From assembly GCA_009809945.1 (NCBI GenBank), contig WTPW01000061.1, positions 55,675-119,674 on the forward strand: a stretch of 64,000 nt of DNA. The letters run 5' to 3'. Both the position numbers and the translations under genes were made by a program. How positions within the stretch are numbered: the first letter of the stretch is position 1; each line of letters opens with the position of its first letter. The stretch comes from Gigaspora margarita (Eukaryota; Glomeromycota; Glomeromycetes; Diversisporales; Gigasporaceae). Under the pieces are notes generated by a model. The model saw only the letters and a list, made by a program, of their open reading frames with translations. It ran no database searches and was not told where the DNA came from. This document shows positions 11,642-23,375 of this stretch, in pieces.

Positions 11642-12899
11642 CTAGCCCATATATCTCCTACCAAATGATGATACAATGAAAAGGAAAATCCAAAGATAGC
11701 TGATAAAGAATATTGTCACAGCTAAAGCAAACATGCATTTTATTATAGGAGAAGATTTCAATAAAACACTAGATCCAGAACTAGATACAGAAAACCAGGG
11801 TTCAAAACAAAAAATCAAAAAAATCCCTATAACAAAGTAGGTAGAAAAGCTTGGATTTGTAGAAAGCTTTTGATACTGTAACCCTAAGACCAAAAAGTTT
11901 ACATAGTTGAATAGAAGAAGTAAAACTAGAATAAACCATATCTAGATATTCAAAGAGTTATTGATATGTGCTAAACAAAGTAATATTAAAGATATAGGCC
12001 TGGTCTCAGAAAGTGAGCGGCTAACACTTAATACATATAATCAGTTGAAATATAAAAAGAAGCCAAAAAATAAGGAAAGATATCTAGATGCCAAATCTTC
12101 TTATATGATAAGGCTACAATTGAAAATTGGGAGGATTACTGACAAAGTTTAGAGAAACCTATAGATCAGTAAAAGAGTAGTAAAGGAAAAAATAGTAAAG
12201 ATAGTAATATGAAAAAAAGATTAATAATAAATTGGACCAGATTGAAAAGGTGATACTTAGAGCAGTGAACCAACATATAACATTCAAGTGGATCAAATAC
12301 ACAAAGGATGAGAATAATAAAAATGTCGATAAAAGTCCTATTTTTACAGAAACAAAGAATTTAAAAAGAATTTTATTCAAAGCTATTGGAAATATAGGTA
12401 AAAGAGCAAACCAAGTAGACAGACTGCTTTATGACTGCCAGATTCAAAACATAAACAAGAAAAATAGCACACAAATTCTGCTTATACCAAGCATATAGGA
12501 GCAGAGCTGGTTTGATGAAATAAAAAGTGAATAAAATTTTAGAAATGAAGGTCAACTTGGAAGAGCAAAAGCACAGAAAAAAGTGTATTGTTAAAAATAT
12601 TAAAAAGAGATACAGATTAATTAAGAAAAATAAAAAGTTGATGCTAAATAGTATTTTAGAGTGACCCTAGAGAAAGATATTAGTAGACAAGGTTTTAAAG
12701 CAGGACAAAGCAGACAAAGGGGTCGGAGAGTTAATAACAGAACCATGTAAAATTAAAAATGATGTAAAAGAATACTATCAAGAACATTTCAAAAAAGGCA
12801 GCATAAGTTTGCAGAGATGACAAGTGCTTGGGCTGAAGAATACGAACCAAAGCAGTGGATTGATATAGCTTGGTACTAGCAGTTGAAGATCCCAGCCCT

Positions 12900-14600
12900 A
12901 AAAAAAGAATAAACAGAATGTATAAGCAAAACCAAACTAAATACTGCCCAAGGACTATCTGGTGTTTATTAGAAGAGCAGGTTCCAAAGCCACTTCAGTT
13001 TTTATAGAATTAAGTAACATGATTCTGAACATGGGAATTATGCCACGAAAATAAAAAATCGAACAGATTTTCCCTATACCAAAATTAACAGAATAGGACT
13101 ATGTCTTGGCTAGTACAAAACCTATTATACTGCTAGAGACCTTTAGAAAAAGCCTTGTTAGAGTTGTACAAAAGAGACTTAACTCATTATTAACTAAGGG
13201 TGTTCTCAAGCACCTCAATCAATGGATCGGAAGCAAATTTTTAATTAGTCAGAAAATGAATAAATGAATCAAAGGAGTTACCATTTCGATGAGAAAATTA
13301 GTGAGATGTAGACCACCTTTTTTCTCCAAAAATTTACAATTGATAAAGGTCTTTCAAGCGCTACTCTTATATTTTTTTAATAAACAATGAATTCTCAACA
13401 AATTTATAACTGATCCAAAAAAAATTGCTATTTTATTTTTAATGTTAGAAGTTTTTAAAACAAATAGATACCTTGATATGAATTTAGTAAATACAATACA
13501 TCTCTTAACATTTAACCAAACCATAATGAATACTATTATTCCATTCTTCTCTTATCTAAATTTAAAAGCTCCTCAACAAGGAAGGCCCAAACCTGATTGG
13601 TTTGGGGTAGATGTTTTCCCGTATTTAAAAGATAACAAAGGCTATAACTTATTTCGAAACATTTTCATATTACCTATGCTACTTTCGATGCAAAATGCAA
13701 CTGCACAGAAATTTTTTATTGTATTTTTTATATGTTTTAGGTGGCATTATGAAGATCACAGAAAATAGAAAAAGAGAATGCTCAAGCATTTGATTCTATT
13801 AATATCATCATTGATTGTAATGCTTGAGCGTCATCATGATCATTATTGAATCAATTGATTAAGATGCTTGAAAATGACCTAAATATAGGATTTTAAAAGA
13901 ACAAAATTATGCAGGTCTCCCAGGTGAAGCAATGAGCATACCTATTCATATCTTCAACAACTTATTAGAAGAGGCAAAGGAAGAAAAAAAGAGCTGTGGG
14001 TTCTTTTCAAGATATCAAAAAAGCTTTTGACTCAGTATACTCAAAAAGTATAGATAAAGCAATATATAGAATTAAAATTACAGAAAAAACTAGCTGTTTT
14101 ATCACAGAGTTGTTTCAAGGAGAGAAGTATAAGTCATTACCAGATTTGGAGTTACTGAGGGTTTTGAAGCAAAAGATGGCATTGATTAGAAAAGTTATTT
14201 CTCTCTTGGTTTAGAAAAATTTATATAATCCTCTGCTATGCAAAATACAAATTTGAAAAAGGGTATGAAATGAAGGTAAACTGGCCAACAGACCTAAACA
14301 AGAGGCTAGCTAAAAAGAAACTGCTAGAATAAGTTGTTTGGCATATGAAGATGACACTACTTTTATAGGTGGCTCCAAGCAAAACTTGGAAGAAATTATT
14401 AATTTGACAGAGGAATATTATGAAATCAATAATATTAAAATGAATCCATTAAAGTCAGAACTCCTTGTATTAAATAGTAAGACTAAAAAGAGAAATTGTT
14501 TATAAAAGTTAGATCAACTGAAGAGGTGGTAAAAATGAATACTGAAAAAAAAGCAATCAGATTCTTAGGTGTTTGGATAATAGCAAAGGATTAAGTTAAA
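12900..14600 (+). pseudogene. LINE reverse transcriptase, broken
   Basis: Readable pieces include KTKLNTAQGLSGVY, NYAGLPGEAMSIPIHIF, FFQDIKKAFDSVYSKSIDKA (first catalytic Asp in the KKAFDS motif), YEDDTTFIGGSK at about 14345 (the YxDD box) and NNIKMNPLKSELLVLN. The order matches LINE reverse transcriptases. Many stops and frame changes divide it, and a separate element at about 13197-13880 interrupts it between the early fingers and the QNYAGLPG block. Confidence 0.75.
13197..13880 (+). mobile_element. Inserted inverted-repeat element with an unidentified coding piece
   Basis: GGTGTTCTCAAGCACCTCAA near 13199 faces the complement of GGTCATTTTCAAGCATCTTA near 13880, and the LINE reading resumes just outside. 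Within it, 13442-13768 encodes 108 residues including the uncharged-to-aromatic stretch QQGRPKPDWFGVDVFPYLKD. I do not recognise it. The base use is less A-rich than the surrounding LINE, so it may be a captured host exon. Exact ends and target duplication (perhaps TA) are uncertain. Confidence 0.5.
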
Positions 14601-14931
14601 GATTGTAAAAGAAGAAGATATAGCAAATTTTACAGCCCTGTTAAAGTATAAAAAACTATCAATAGAGCAGATAAAATATCTCAACAATATGGTACTATTG
14701 CCAAGGATTGAGTATAAAGCTATAATTGAACTACTTCCAAAGAGTGCTTGTGACAAGTTGCATCTATCAATGATTATACTAGCCAAATAGAAAGCACAGT
14801 TAACATCTACTGCTCTAAACTGCATAGTCATAAGTACAGATTCATCGGAGTTAAACCACTATGGGATAGGCATGTAGAACATAATATCACAGAATGGTTC
14901 ACAAGAATTAACAATATGGGTTTACTAGATA

Positions 14932-15250
14932 CCGTATGTGTCCGAAAATAAGCTACCTTTTTTGGCCAAAAAATTACACGAAAAAACGTGGGGTAGCTTA
15001 TTTTCGAAATATAGTGTTTTTTGAAAAAATTAAACAACGTACTAATAAAAAGTTATCCAAATAACACTAAATTTTTATAGTAGGTGTATTTTAATGTTCT
15101 GAATATGTTTACTTAATGGCACTTTTGAGGTTTACTTAGTAAAATTTAGACTTTTATATGTAGCAACTGCTACCGGGTTTTTTAAGATTTTTGAAAAAAA
15201 TCAGGGTGGTAGCTTATTTTAGGTACTAGCTTATTTTCGGACATATACGG
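14932..15250. mobile_element. Mariner-type MITE, 319 bp, TA-flanked
   Basis: CCGTATGTGTCCGAAAATAA at 14932 and CTTATTTTCGGACATATACGG ending at 15250 (first base here trimmed from the arm) are near-perfect inverted ends bounded by TA (14930-14931, 15251-15252). AGCTACC / GGTAGCT motifs are repeated internally. The CCGTAT...CCGAAAATAAG type of end is known from widespread mariner-like MITEs. It sits inside the LINE, downstream of the reverse transcriptase. Confidence 0.8.
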
Positions 15251-16261
15251 TAAAACTACAATGTTAAGAATGAAAAAAAACCAATTAGAAAACTGCGACC
15301 CTCACCAATTTGGAGCTATAAAAAAAAGATTTCAATGAGCTAAGTCTCAGATACAACTTAAATGCCAAAATCTTGAAGTTAGCAAAAGGGCTGGGGTATG
15401 ATGTAACATATAATGGGTATAGTAATGAATGGCAGATTGGGGAGACTGAAGTGAGTGGTACAAAATTGTCAAGATTTTGCAAGAGGCAAACTAGAAAGAA
15501 TGTTTGTCTAGTTTGAAGAATTTATGTGTATAGTACTTAGAACAACAGTAGATCCACAGAGAAAATACTTGTTAACATAGCAACAAATCAAAAAGCTAAG
15601 TGAAAAAAATGCAAGAGGAAGAAAGGCCACCTGGTTCAATAAAATTTAAGAGATAGTAATAAAAGCTGAATTAAGAGAACTATATGTGCTAGTTTTAAAA
15701 AACAAAATAGAACATAACAACCTACTTCTAGAACTAGTTCTCAAGAAAGTTTTAGCCAAACATTCAAGAAAAGAATGGATAATCTTTGAAAGTAACAAGG
15801 AAAAATACTGATAAAGTAGAAAAAATAAGAAGGAAAATAGGAAATAGAGCAGAAGTTTATGCTATAAAGATTTTAGGAGAGAACAAATAAGAAATTCTGT
15901 TCTAAACCAGAATAATAAGCTAAAAGCAGTACAGGAAGGGGAAAAGAAAAATTTAAGGTCAGACAAGCTAGTAGGCATCTCAAAATAAATAAGTGGAACA
16001 GAAAATCCAAGAATTGACTTGAATTTAGATATGTACAGAGAGGCGCTCTGAAAACGTACATAGAAAGTTGAACAAAAAGAAATATAAGAGGCTAAAAAGG
16101 TAAAAAGGAAATCAGTATCAAGGGTAGGAAGTAGTATATATAGAAAAACAGTAAAAGAAAAGGAAAAAAAAGAGGAGATAGTATGAATCCTAGAGAGAAA
16201 CATAGAAGTAAAGTTATTTAATTTCTTTACAGACAGTTTAATTAAATATAACCAAAGTGCA

Positions 16262-16718
16262 GGAAAAGTAGAATTAGAGTATAGTACAGTACAGGTTGAG
16301 ATAATGGTAAGGTTATCGAGCACATCTATAGTGGAATGCAAGGTTTGGTTTCCTGTACAAGGGCAAAATTGATGGGTATCTTAGAAGCAATGCTAATTGT
16401 TCCAAGAGATAGCAAAATAGTTATTTATATGGACAGCCAGTTGGCAATAAATCTAACTAAAAAGGTGCTAAAGATCCAAAGGACAAGAGAATGGTTAAAA
16501 ATAAACAATTTAGGTATATTGAGTGCAATCATAGAAGCAGTTTTGACAAAAAACCTAGTGCTAGAGCTGTGCAAAATTCCAGCACACTCCCAAATATGCT
16601 ATATGAGCAAGCTAATTCTTTGGCAAAACAAGGCTACAAAAAAGGAAGTTTAGAAGATATTCAAGCTATAGTACTAAATGTTTTTTCTAAAACCTGTATG
16701 GCACTCAAAAACTATTGA
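16262..16718 (+). pseudogene. LINE RNase H domain, broken
   Basis: Pieces in two frames show the RNase H core: AKLMGILEAMLI (catalytic Glu), IVIYMDSQLAINL (catalytic Asp in the MDSQ motif), KIPAHS (usually K-x-x-AHS), then after a frame change YEQANSLAKQGYKKG (the final region that normally reads ADxLAK). The Asp of that last motif is Asn here. The domain lies between reverse transcriptase and the zinc knuckle, as expected for this LINE type. Confidence 0.7.
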
Positions 16719-16942
16719 AGCTCCACTTAGAGATTTCATAAAAAAGCTTTTGAGTACAGTGCACAAAGCTAAGTAGACTTTTATCTGAGGGAAAAATGAT
16801 GTGATTCATATAGACATAAATTTGAAAACAGACTAGCTGATCTTTAAAAAATTGCTAACTCAACTAAGAAAATCACAAGGCAAAGTATTAGAGAAAACCA
16901 AGTCTGGAGCTTCCAGATTAAGAGTTCAACAGGCTGCTACTC

Positions 16943-17203
16943 ATGATAGAAAAAAGACAACTGCACAGACTAAACTTATATGAAAATAATAAGTGCAAGA
17001 AATGCAACACAGAAAAAGAGACCTTCAAGCATCTGGTCACATGTGATAGAGACTCACAACTCTGGGTACAAGCTGAAAGTAGAATAGTCCAAAATATATG
17101 GAAAAGTTTGGAAAGCAATATGAGGGTAGCTTTTCCAAAGAAGCAGCTAGAGAAGATTCTCTTATCAGAATATAGAAGCAAGGAAATAGATAAGGATAGA
17201 TGA
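16943..17203 (+). pseudogene. LINE C-terminal CCHC zinc-knuckle region
   Basis: KCKKCNTEKETFKHLVTC gives Cys-x2-Cys-x8-His-x4-Cys, then DRDSQLWVQAES. This is the C-terminal zinc knuckle common at the end of LINE ORF2 proteins. It is 86 residues in one open frame and was probably once the end of the same polypeptide as the RNase H domain. Confidence 0.65.
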
Positions 17204-17841
17204 AGTAAACTAGCAAGAGGGATCATACACACTAGAGTAAGAGAGCTCTTAAGAGAAACAGAAATGTTCAAAAACAGAATTGACAAAGTGCTGCTGCACT
17301 TTCTACAAAAATAGCTTTAATTTTTTCAGGATGAAATATGGAATCACCACTGCAAATTGGTTTCAGAATAGGAGAAGAAAGCAGGTATACAAAGGAAAAA
17401 AGAATATAAAAAAAGGAATAGATCAATAAAGGATACAAGAAGAAGCTAAAAAGAAAAAAAGAAGGCCAGAGCAGAAAGTAGAAAAGATGGTACTCAACTA
17501 CCAAGAAAACAAGAAGAGTAGAAGAAAAGTTTTGAGATCGCTACTAAGAAAACTTTTATATGGCTAACAGAGGGAGTTACATCTACTTGGTGCCAAAATA
17601 ATGATAGTCATGATAGACTGCAAGTCCTTGCTGATGAAATACACTTTCTACAAACCTTAACGAAGGTGGAAGGAAAGGATACGAGATAAAACCTTGCTAT
17701 AGCAGGTCACACATAGGTGTCCATTGTGATAACCAGATGGGTTATACTTTAGATAGTAGCTTTAAATAGAAGTAGCATAATTTGTATAATACAAAATATG
17801 ATAAATAAAGTTATGGCATGATGCCAAATGTAAAAAAAAAA

Positions 17842-18360
17842 TTAATTGATTAATTGATTAATCAATTAATTACAACAAATTGTCAACTAATTGAGCAACT
17901 AATCAATCAAAAAAATTAACAATTTGTAACTAATTACATATGGGCTAATTTGACTCCATTTGATGATTATTTGTAATATTTGCAATTAAGAACTTCAAAT
18001 TTGTACCAATAAAATAAATTTGTTCTATATAAATTTTGGATTATTATGAATTTGTCCTATATTAAAAATCAATATTATAATTAGATGATTTCATTAACAA
18101 TTATCTCTCTTGAATCTACTTGCAATCATGGTTTATAGTAGTATTCCAAATTGAAAATTAATTAATCTGATTATTCAATTAATTGATGATTAATCAATTG
18201 ACTTTTCATATATGCAATTAATTGATTAATCTGATTAATTGATTAATCGATCAATCAATTAATCAATTAACCTAATTAATTAGTTAATTAATCAATCAAT
18301 CAATTAATTGACTAACTAATCAACTAGTCAATTAACTAACTAGTCGATTAGTTAGTCAAA
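17842..18360. repeat. Palindromic AT array of TAATTGATTA words
   Basis: It begins directly at the LINE A-tail and consists of TTAATTGATTAATCAATTAA-type words in both orientations with CGATTA and CTAACTAA variants toward the right. It is interrupted by ordinary AT-rich sequence at about 17950-18150. Confidence 0.7.
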
Positions 18361-19030
18361 ATCTGTATAAACTTGATAATAAACATATAATCACCTCTTT
18401 TGTAAAATCTTCATAATAGGTTGATTAGTTAATTTAAAAAATTTATTACAAATTAATACATAATACTGTGGTACTATTATAATTTGAATTGCAATGAAAT
18501 TCTTGATCATAATTTGCTTGTGGGTTGTATAACCAATCAAAAACATTAAAGTATGATAACTTGATTATATTGCTACATAATTATGATTTTATATGTTGGT
18601 AGATTGAAATAAAACTATGAACTACATGAATCATCAAGAAAATTAGTAATTATCAGTTATCTGATAATCTGGATAGCAACAATTCTGACCAAAATTTTAT
18701 GAAAAATAGAAAAATCTAGAAATCAATTATCTAAATCTTTAATAAAATGTAATATATTTACTATTTTTTTAATATCATGACAAGTTCTAATTCAAGAAAC
18801 TTAATTTTAGTCAGGTACAACTTTATTACCATAGTAGCAAATCTAAACCGGTAGAACTTCAGGCATAGCATAATGCTTGATTATACAAATATTGTAAAAA
18901 TTGCATATAAATAGTGAAAAATTCTAATGCTAAAGAATTTGAATAAGAGTTATTGTGAGAACACTTAATTAATACTGAATTAAATACCTGACTGACCAAT
19001 AACAAATGACTAGTATAATTTTATTATATA

Positions 19031-19200
19031 CAAGTAATAGATTATTCGATTAAATTGATTAGTTGAAATAATTGAATAATCAATTAATCAATGTAATTGA
19101 ATAATCAGTTAATCGATTATTTGATTAATCAAATAATCGATTATTTGATTATACCAACTAATCGATTAATCGATTAGTTGGTACAATCAATTTTTAATTG
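19031..19200. repeat. Palindromic AT array, AATCGATTA variant
   Basis: Alternating AATCGATTAG, TTGATTAATCAA and GATTATTTGATTA words form several perfect short palindromes. It is related to the arrays at 7966-8200 and 17842-18360 but richer in CGATTA. The interval 18361-19030 between arrays has no gene or repeat I can support. Confidence 0.6.
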
Positions 19201-20579
19201 ATTGGTTAAAAAAATTTTATCTGATTACTTGATTGCATTTTTTGGTCTGATTTGGAACACTAGTTTATAGATTGTTTATAGATGAGTTTTTGTTGAAATG
19301 AGTAGAAATTAGTAGAAATGAGTAGAAATAGGCAGAAATGAGCAAAGGGTATTGAAACTAAAATATTATTAGCTTTTAAATAAGATTTTATATTAAGGTT
19401 TCTGTCTTTTGTTTATTTATTTATTTTTTTAGCACCTTCATATTTACAACACTCTTTTTTAAAGTTTTTAGGCTATTGTGCTAAATATAAAATTACGTAG
19501 AAGATTGAGAAACAATAATTTTGAAATATTTATTATGGAACAAATATTTTTAAAAGTACTGGTATAAAGTGAAATACTCTTTGTAAAGATATTATGAAAC
19601 CAATTTTGAAAATTATAACGTTCAATATTCATTTTCTTAGAGACTTGTCATGTTTTTTAAATTAGACTTACTGTGTTATTTTTAATAAATTTATTATATT
19701 TTTTCTTATATAGAAGAAGTATATACTGCATTATTAAAAGCCTTAAAAATTATCCTTCGTGTGATAAATTTGTGTGTAATTTTATATCATATTTATTTAC
19801 AATATTAACACCATAATGCTTCTAAACCCAATTATCATTTCATGTGATATAATTGATTAGAGTCAAATCTTCCCATATGAGAAGTAAAGAATTCGGAAAT
19901 CAGAATCATCAATTTCATTTTTTTATAATGATTCGCAAACCGCAATAATCGACTAGTCGATTGGTCGATTAATCAACCAATCATATAAGAATATCAACCC
20001 TACTGTTTTAGTTGCTACCTTACGTGTACTTTCCAATTTTTGTTTATTATTTACTCACTAGTAGATAAGTTGAGATAAAACCTTAGTTGTATAAAATAAT
20101 ATATCAACTAATTGATCGAAAAATTTTCATCGATTTATTACTAATTAAATAAAGTACCTTTATTTCATAATCTCTGCATTTATACTTTAATTTAATTTGA
20201 AAACATGCATTTAAAAAAGCTTTATTTTTTCTTAAAAGAGATCGAGAAAATTTATGAGAAAATTTTCAGATGTCCCAGAATTTGTAAAAACAGCTGTAAA
20301 AAAAAAAGAAAAATATGTATATATATTAGCCAACCGTTTAAAACCCATGTGACTTAAATCACTAAAATATAATATATCTCAACATCAAATTTTAACGAGC
20401 TGAGTTTAATAAATGATACGCAATAAGCATGAAAATTAAAGTTTCATTGTCTCGACACTATTCAAATGATTTTTAAAATTTCAGGTTCATTTTCAGACAT
20501 TTTGGATTAACTTACTTTTTTCGTTTTATTTTATTTCCAATTAACTATCCTATCTTATCATAAACCACTAAATACTATA
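19201..20579. other. AT-rich spacer, nothing recognised
   Basis: A short direct repeat GAGTAGAAAT occurs three to four times at about 19299-19340. Otherwise I see no coding sequence, RNA gene or inverted-repeat element in this 1.4-kb stretch. Confidence 0.4.
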
Positions 20580-21224
20580 AGGGAGATGGGGGTATTGTGG
20601 CCAGGCTAAAGTTTCTACTAGTAAAACTTTTTAACAAACAAATAGATTTTTATACAATTTTTATTTTTTGGACTATGCTTATAAAGAATAAATTATTGTA
20701 AAAAATTCTTTATATCATATATAGTTTTATATATAAATAACTAGTACACAAATAGAATATAAAAACTAAATTTTAGAGGGGTGGGGGTATTGTGGCCAAT
20801 TATTTGACAGCGAATAATTGTTGATTTACTGGTCCGTTTTGGATGATTTGCACCTAAATGACCGTTTCAGTGAGACGAGTACAAAATCATTAAAATCCAA
20901 TCACGGGATCCCAAGATCGTTAAAGGTTTATATGTAAAAATTTGCAGATTTACTAATATAATTTTATAAAATAAGATAAATCTATATCGATCTCAGGACC
21001 CCATGATTGGATTTTTGACGATTTTATGCTTGTTAGGATCGTCTCATTGAGATGGTCGTTTTGGTGGTAAGATCGTCCAAAACGGACCAGTGGATCAAAA
21101 GTTATTAGCATCTTGTGATCTAGTGATCGGAATCGGATGAATTTTACACCATTCAATTTAGATGAATCGAATGGTATAAAATTCATCACTAGATCACAAG
21201 ATATGCCACTTGGCCTATCTACCT
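20580..21224 (+). mobile_element. TA-flanked element, family 'GGGGTATTGTGGCCA', copy A (645 bp)
   Basis: The left end AGGGAGATGGGGGTATTGTG and the right end (complement AGGTAGATAGGCCAAGTGGC) are bounded by TA on both sides. The motif GGTGGGGGTATTGTGGCCA recurs inside at about 20780, next to an inner inverted pair built on ACTGGTCCGTTTTGGAT / TCCAAAACGGACCAGTGGAT and AATCCAATCA.GGG / CCATGATTGGAT. Another hairpin (CTAGTGATC...GATCACTAG) lies by the right end. A second copy in opposite orientation is at 41484-42233. No transposase is present. Confidence 0.75.
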
Positions 21225-21544
21225 TATATAATCTTGTTTATTCATTATTTTACCTATCCACATAGTATTCTAAATAGAGATCACCTTTCGGTAGAATTAT
21301 AGCCCTGGGTCATTTTGTTAGCAAACATAGTTAGCAAAAATCTCAATATGGTATAATTACCATTCATTATGGCATATCGATATTAATTACTTTAAGCATA
21401 CATTTGAATATGTCTAACTACTAACTATTTTAGTTATATATAATGTATAAAAGCTATATACTGAAACTACACGTTGTATATATTTATAGTACAACAAAGG
21501 ACGTAAATGGTTATATTATTGATATACTGATCACTATCTAAAAT

Positions 21545-21619
21545 GGGTTCTTTTACAGCAAAACCATGTTTAGATTATATATATTACATACTCAAGCATG
21601 ATTTTGCTGTGAAAGAACC
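21545..21619. repeat. Short inverted repeat (hairpin), 23-bp arms
   Basis: GGTTCTTTTACAGCAAAACC and its near-complement GATTTTGCTGTGAAAGAACC form a 75-bp hairpin about 470 bp upstream of the peptidase gene. It may be a tiny MITE or a decayed element. A second AT-rich inverted patch (ATTCGAATCGTCTCAAT) lies at about 21680-21735 and resembles the inner part of copy A. Confidence 0.5.
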
Positions 21620-22002
21620 AAAATAGTAACTAACCCTAATGTAAACGTAAACACATTCATCTGAATGATTTCGTACTATTCGAATCGTCTCAATAAGATG
21701 ATTCGAATCATACCAAATTATCTAAATTGAATCACTAGGTTATGAGATATCAAAGTAGTCTATAATACTTAAGACTAACGCAGTTTTGGAACTTCTTTAT
21801 ATAAACGTATATTTAGTGAAAATACACGTTATAAGATATATGATTTTGCTATGTTTCATAACATGATTTTCAAATAAAGACCCATATAATACAGCTTACT
21901 GATGTTCGTAGCACATATTACCTCTTTTGTATGTCTAAACAGTAAAATGCGCGCATTATATATTTATTAAATACAATCGATTAATCTCTAATTTTTGCAA
22001 TG

Positions 22003-22011
22003 ATATAAATA
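22003..22011 (+). promoter_or_regulatory. Candidate TATA box of the peptidase gene
   Basis: TATAAATAT lies about 75-80 bp before the ATG at 22085, in an otherwise plain AT-rich upstream region. In such a composition TATA words are common, so this is only a positional guess. Confidence 0.3.
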
Positions 22012-22084
22012 TCCCTTTTGAAATGAAAAATCTTTCCATTAATCCATTAATAATATTTTATTATCAACCCATATTTTAGTCAAT

Positions 22085-23375
22085 ATGGTTACGAAAAATA
22101 TACGCATTTTAATAAATTTATTATCAATTCTTTTTATGCTGCTAAACTACTCAATAATTCACGCTCAGTACGAACCTTTAGCAAAATACTGGGGGGTACC
22201 AGTTGAAAAAGTACCCGAATTATTGGCTATTGAGATGAATTTAATCATGGTAGACAGTATATTAAAGCCAATATTAGATAAATCGAGCTTTGGTGGAACT
22301 TATGTTGATGCAAAAAAAAAATAAAGTCTTCATCAATACAGTGAATTCATCTATGGTACCGATTGTGAAATCCTCCCCTGAGATAAAACCATATATAGAG
22401 TTATTATCATTTCTAAATGCAACCAAATCTTCTTATCAATTAAATACTACATTTAATAAAATAACTATACTAGCTCAAAAACTTAATGCAAATAACGTTG
22501 AAATCGGCATTAATCCGAAATTTAATAATATCGTCATAGGTTTGAATCATGAAGATGATGAAGTGAACAAAAATTTTATAGATAACGCAGCAAAATTTAA
22601 CCCAATAATGCAATATTCAGAAACAGATCCCACAGATTCAACTACTTTGGAATCCAACATTGAAAAAAGGGATGGGCTAATATATCCTAAATTACTTGAT
22701 GGTGATGGCTTACATGATAGAAATGGCCAAGAAGTATGTTCAGTAGGTTTATGGGTGCAAGATTCGAATGGTCAGGATTATATTATGACTGCAGGGCATT
22801 GTGGCAGTAGATCACCTCGTAATCAACAAGGGTTTGTTGATTTTTATCAAAAAGGATGGTACTCTCCAGCCACTTATAGATACATTGGTCCATTAGAATA
22901 TTATAGCCCTTCTCCATATGATTTCGGTTTAATCAGGAAAATAGGTACAAATGTCTCATTATCAACAGATATAAGTAATCTTGACCTTGACCACCCAAAT
23001 AATTATGCGGTGTTATATATCAGGGATGTTAGTGTAGTAACTAGTGTGGGAGCTAGTTTATGTAAGTCTGCTTACATTACACATGTTACTTGTGGAGAAG
23101 TGTTAGAGCTCGATGTTGTAACAACGCACATGGGCTCAAATAATCAATCTAGAATTAAGAAAGAAATGATTAGAACAAACTTGAACGGTGGCCCTGGTGA
23201 TAGTGGCGGGATTGTATATACTTATTCAGCACGTGAATTACCTTTTGTATCAGTGGTCGGTACAGTAGTTGGAGGAGGTGAAGGTTTTTGCAATATTCTA
23301 CCATTACCTGTAAGTTTCAGAGTTTCTAGGTCAGATTATAATTTAAACTTAAGTGTTATTGTAACACATCACTAG
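22085..23375 (+). CDS. Secreted S1-family (alpha-lytic-protease-like) serine peptidase, frame-split at an A10 run
   Basis: The first frame (22085-22324) has a signal peptide (Met 1 to about Ala 27, hydrophobic core LINLLSILFMLLNY) and the start of a propeptide (YWGVPVEKVPELLAIEM, then FGGTYVDAK). The second frame continues the propeptide (KVFINTVNSS) and then the peptidase. The triad is complete: His in TAGHCG (codon 22797), Asp in YDFGLIRK (22920) and Ser in GGPGDSGG (23202). A Cys pair brackets the His region (EVCSVG...GHC). The layout matches bacterial-type S1E / alpha-lytic peptidases, which cleave proteins outside the cell after removing their own propeptide; roles in nutrition or host contact are guesses. 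The join is at ten A (22312-22321); nine would keep one frame. Intronless. Either a sequence error or a recent frameshift. Confidence 0.85.

Larger units (their letters stand above)
10022..12030 (+). pseudogene. LINE endonuclease (APE type), broken and interrupted
   Basis: The N-terminal part reads LKFGVHNINRI...KLNIIGLVETNIS, with the Asn and Glu of the APE endonuclease active site. After two inserted DNA elements it resumes at about 11642 with PNDDTMKRKIQ, then IIGEDFNKTLDPELDT (GDFN-type motif with Gly replaced by Glu), then SKTRINHI and KDIGLVSESE; the usual SDH motif near the end is no longer intact. Several stops are present. The break between 10446 and 11392 is a clean hAT-type insertion: removing it and one copy of ATATAGAT restores continuity of the LINE sequence. 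Confidence 0.7.
8440..17841 (+). mobile_element. Old, broken LINE with EN-RT-RNase H architecture, nested insertions
   Basis: In order on the plus strand: an A-rich, Lys/Glu-rich ORF1-like stretch (about 8795-9870), an APE-type endonuclease (10080-12030), reverse transcriptase (about 12900-14600), RNase H (about 16260-16680) and a CCHC zinc knuckle (about 17000-17040). It ends in a 10-A tail at 17832-17841. Every domain is split by several stops and frame changes. Four DNA elements interrupt it (10447-11383, 11404-11641, about 13197-13880, 14932-15250). Palindromic AT arrays lie on both sides, so the LINE may have inserted into one. The 5' limit is a guess, as the region 8200-8790 has no clear landmark. 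RNase H plus APE endonuclease places it near the I/Tad-like LINE groups (inference). Confidence 0.75.
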
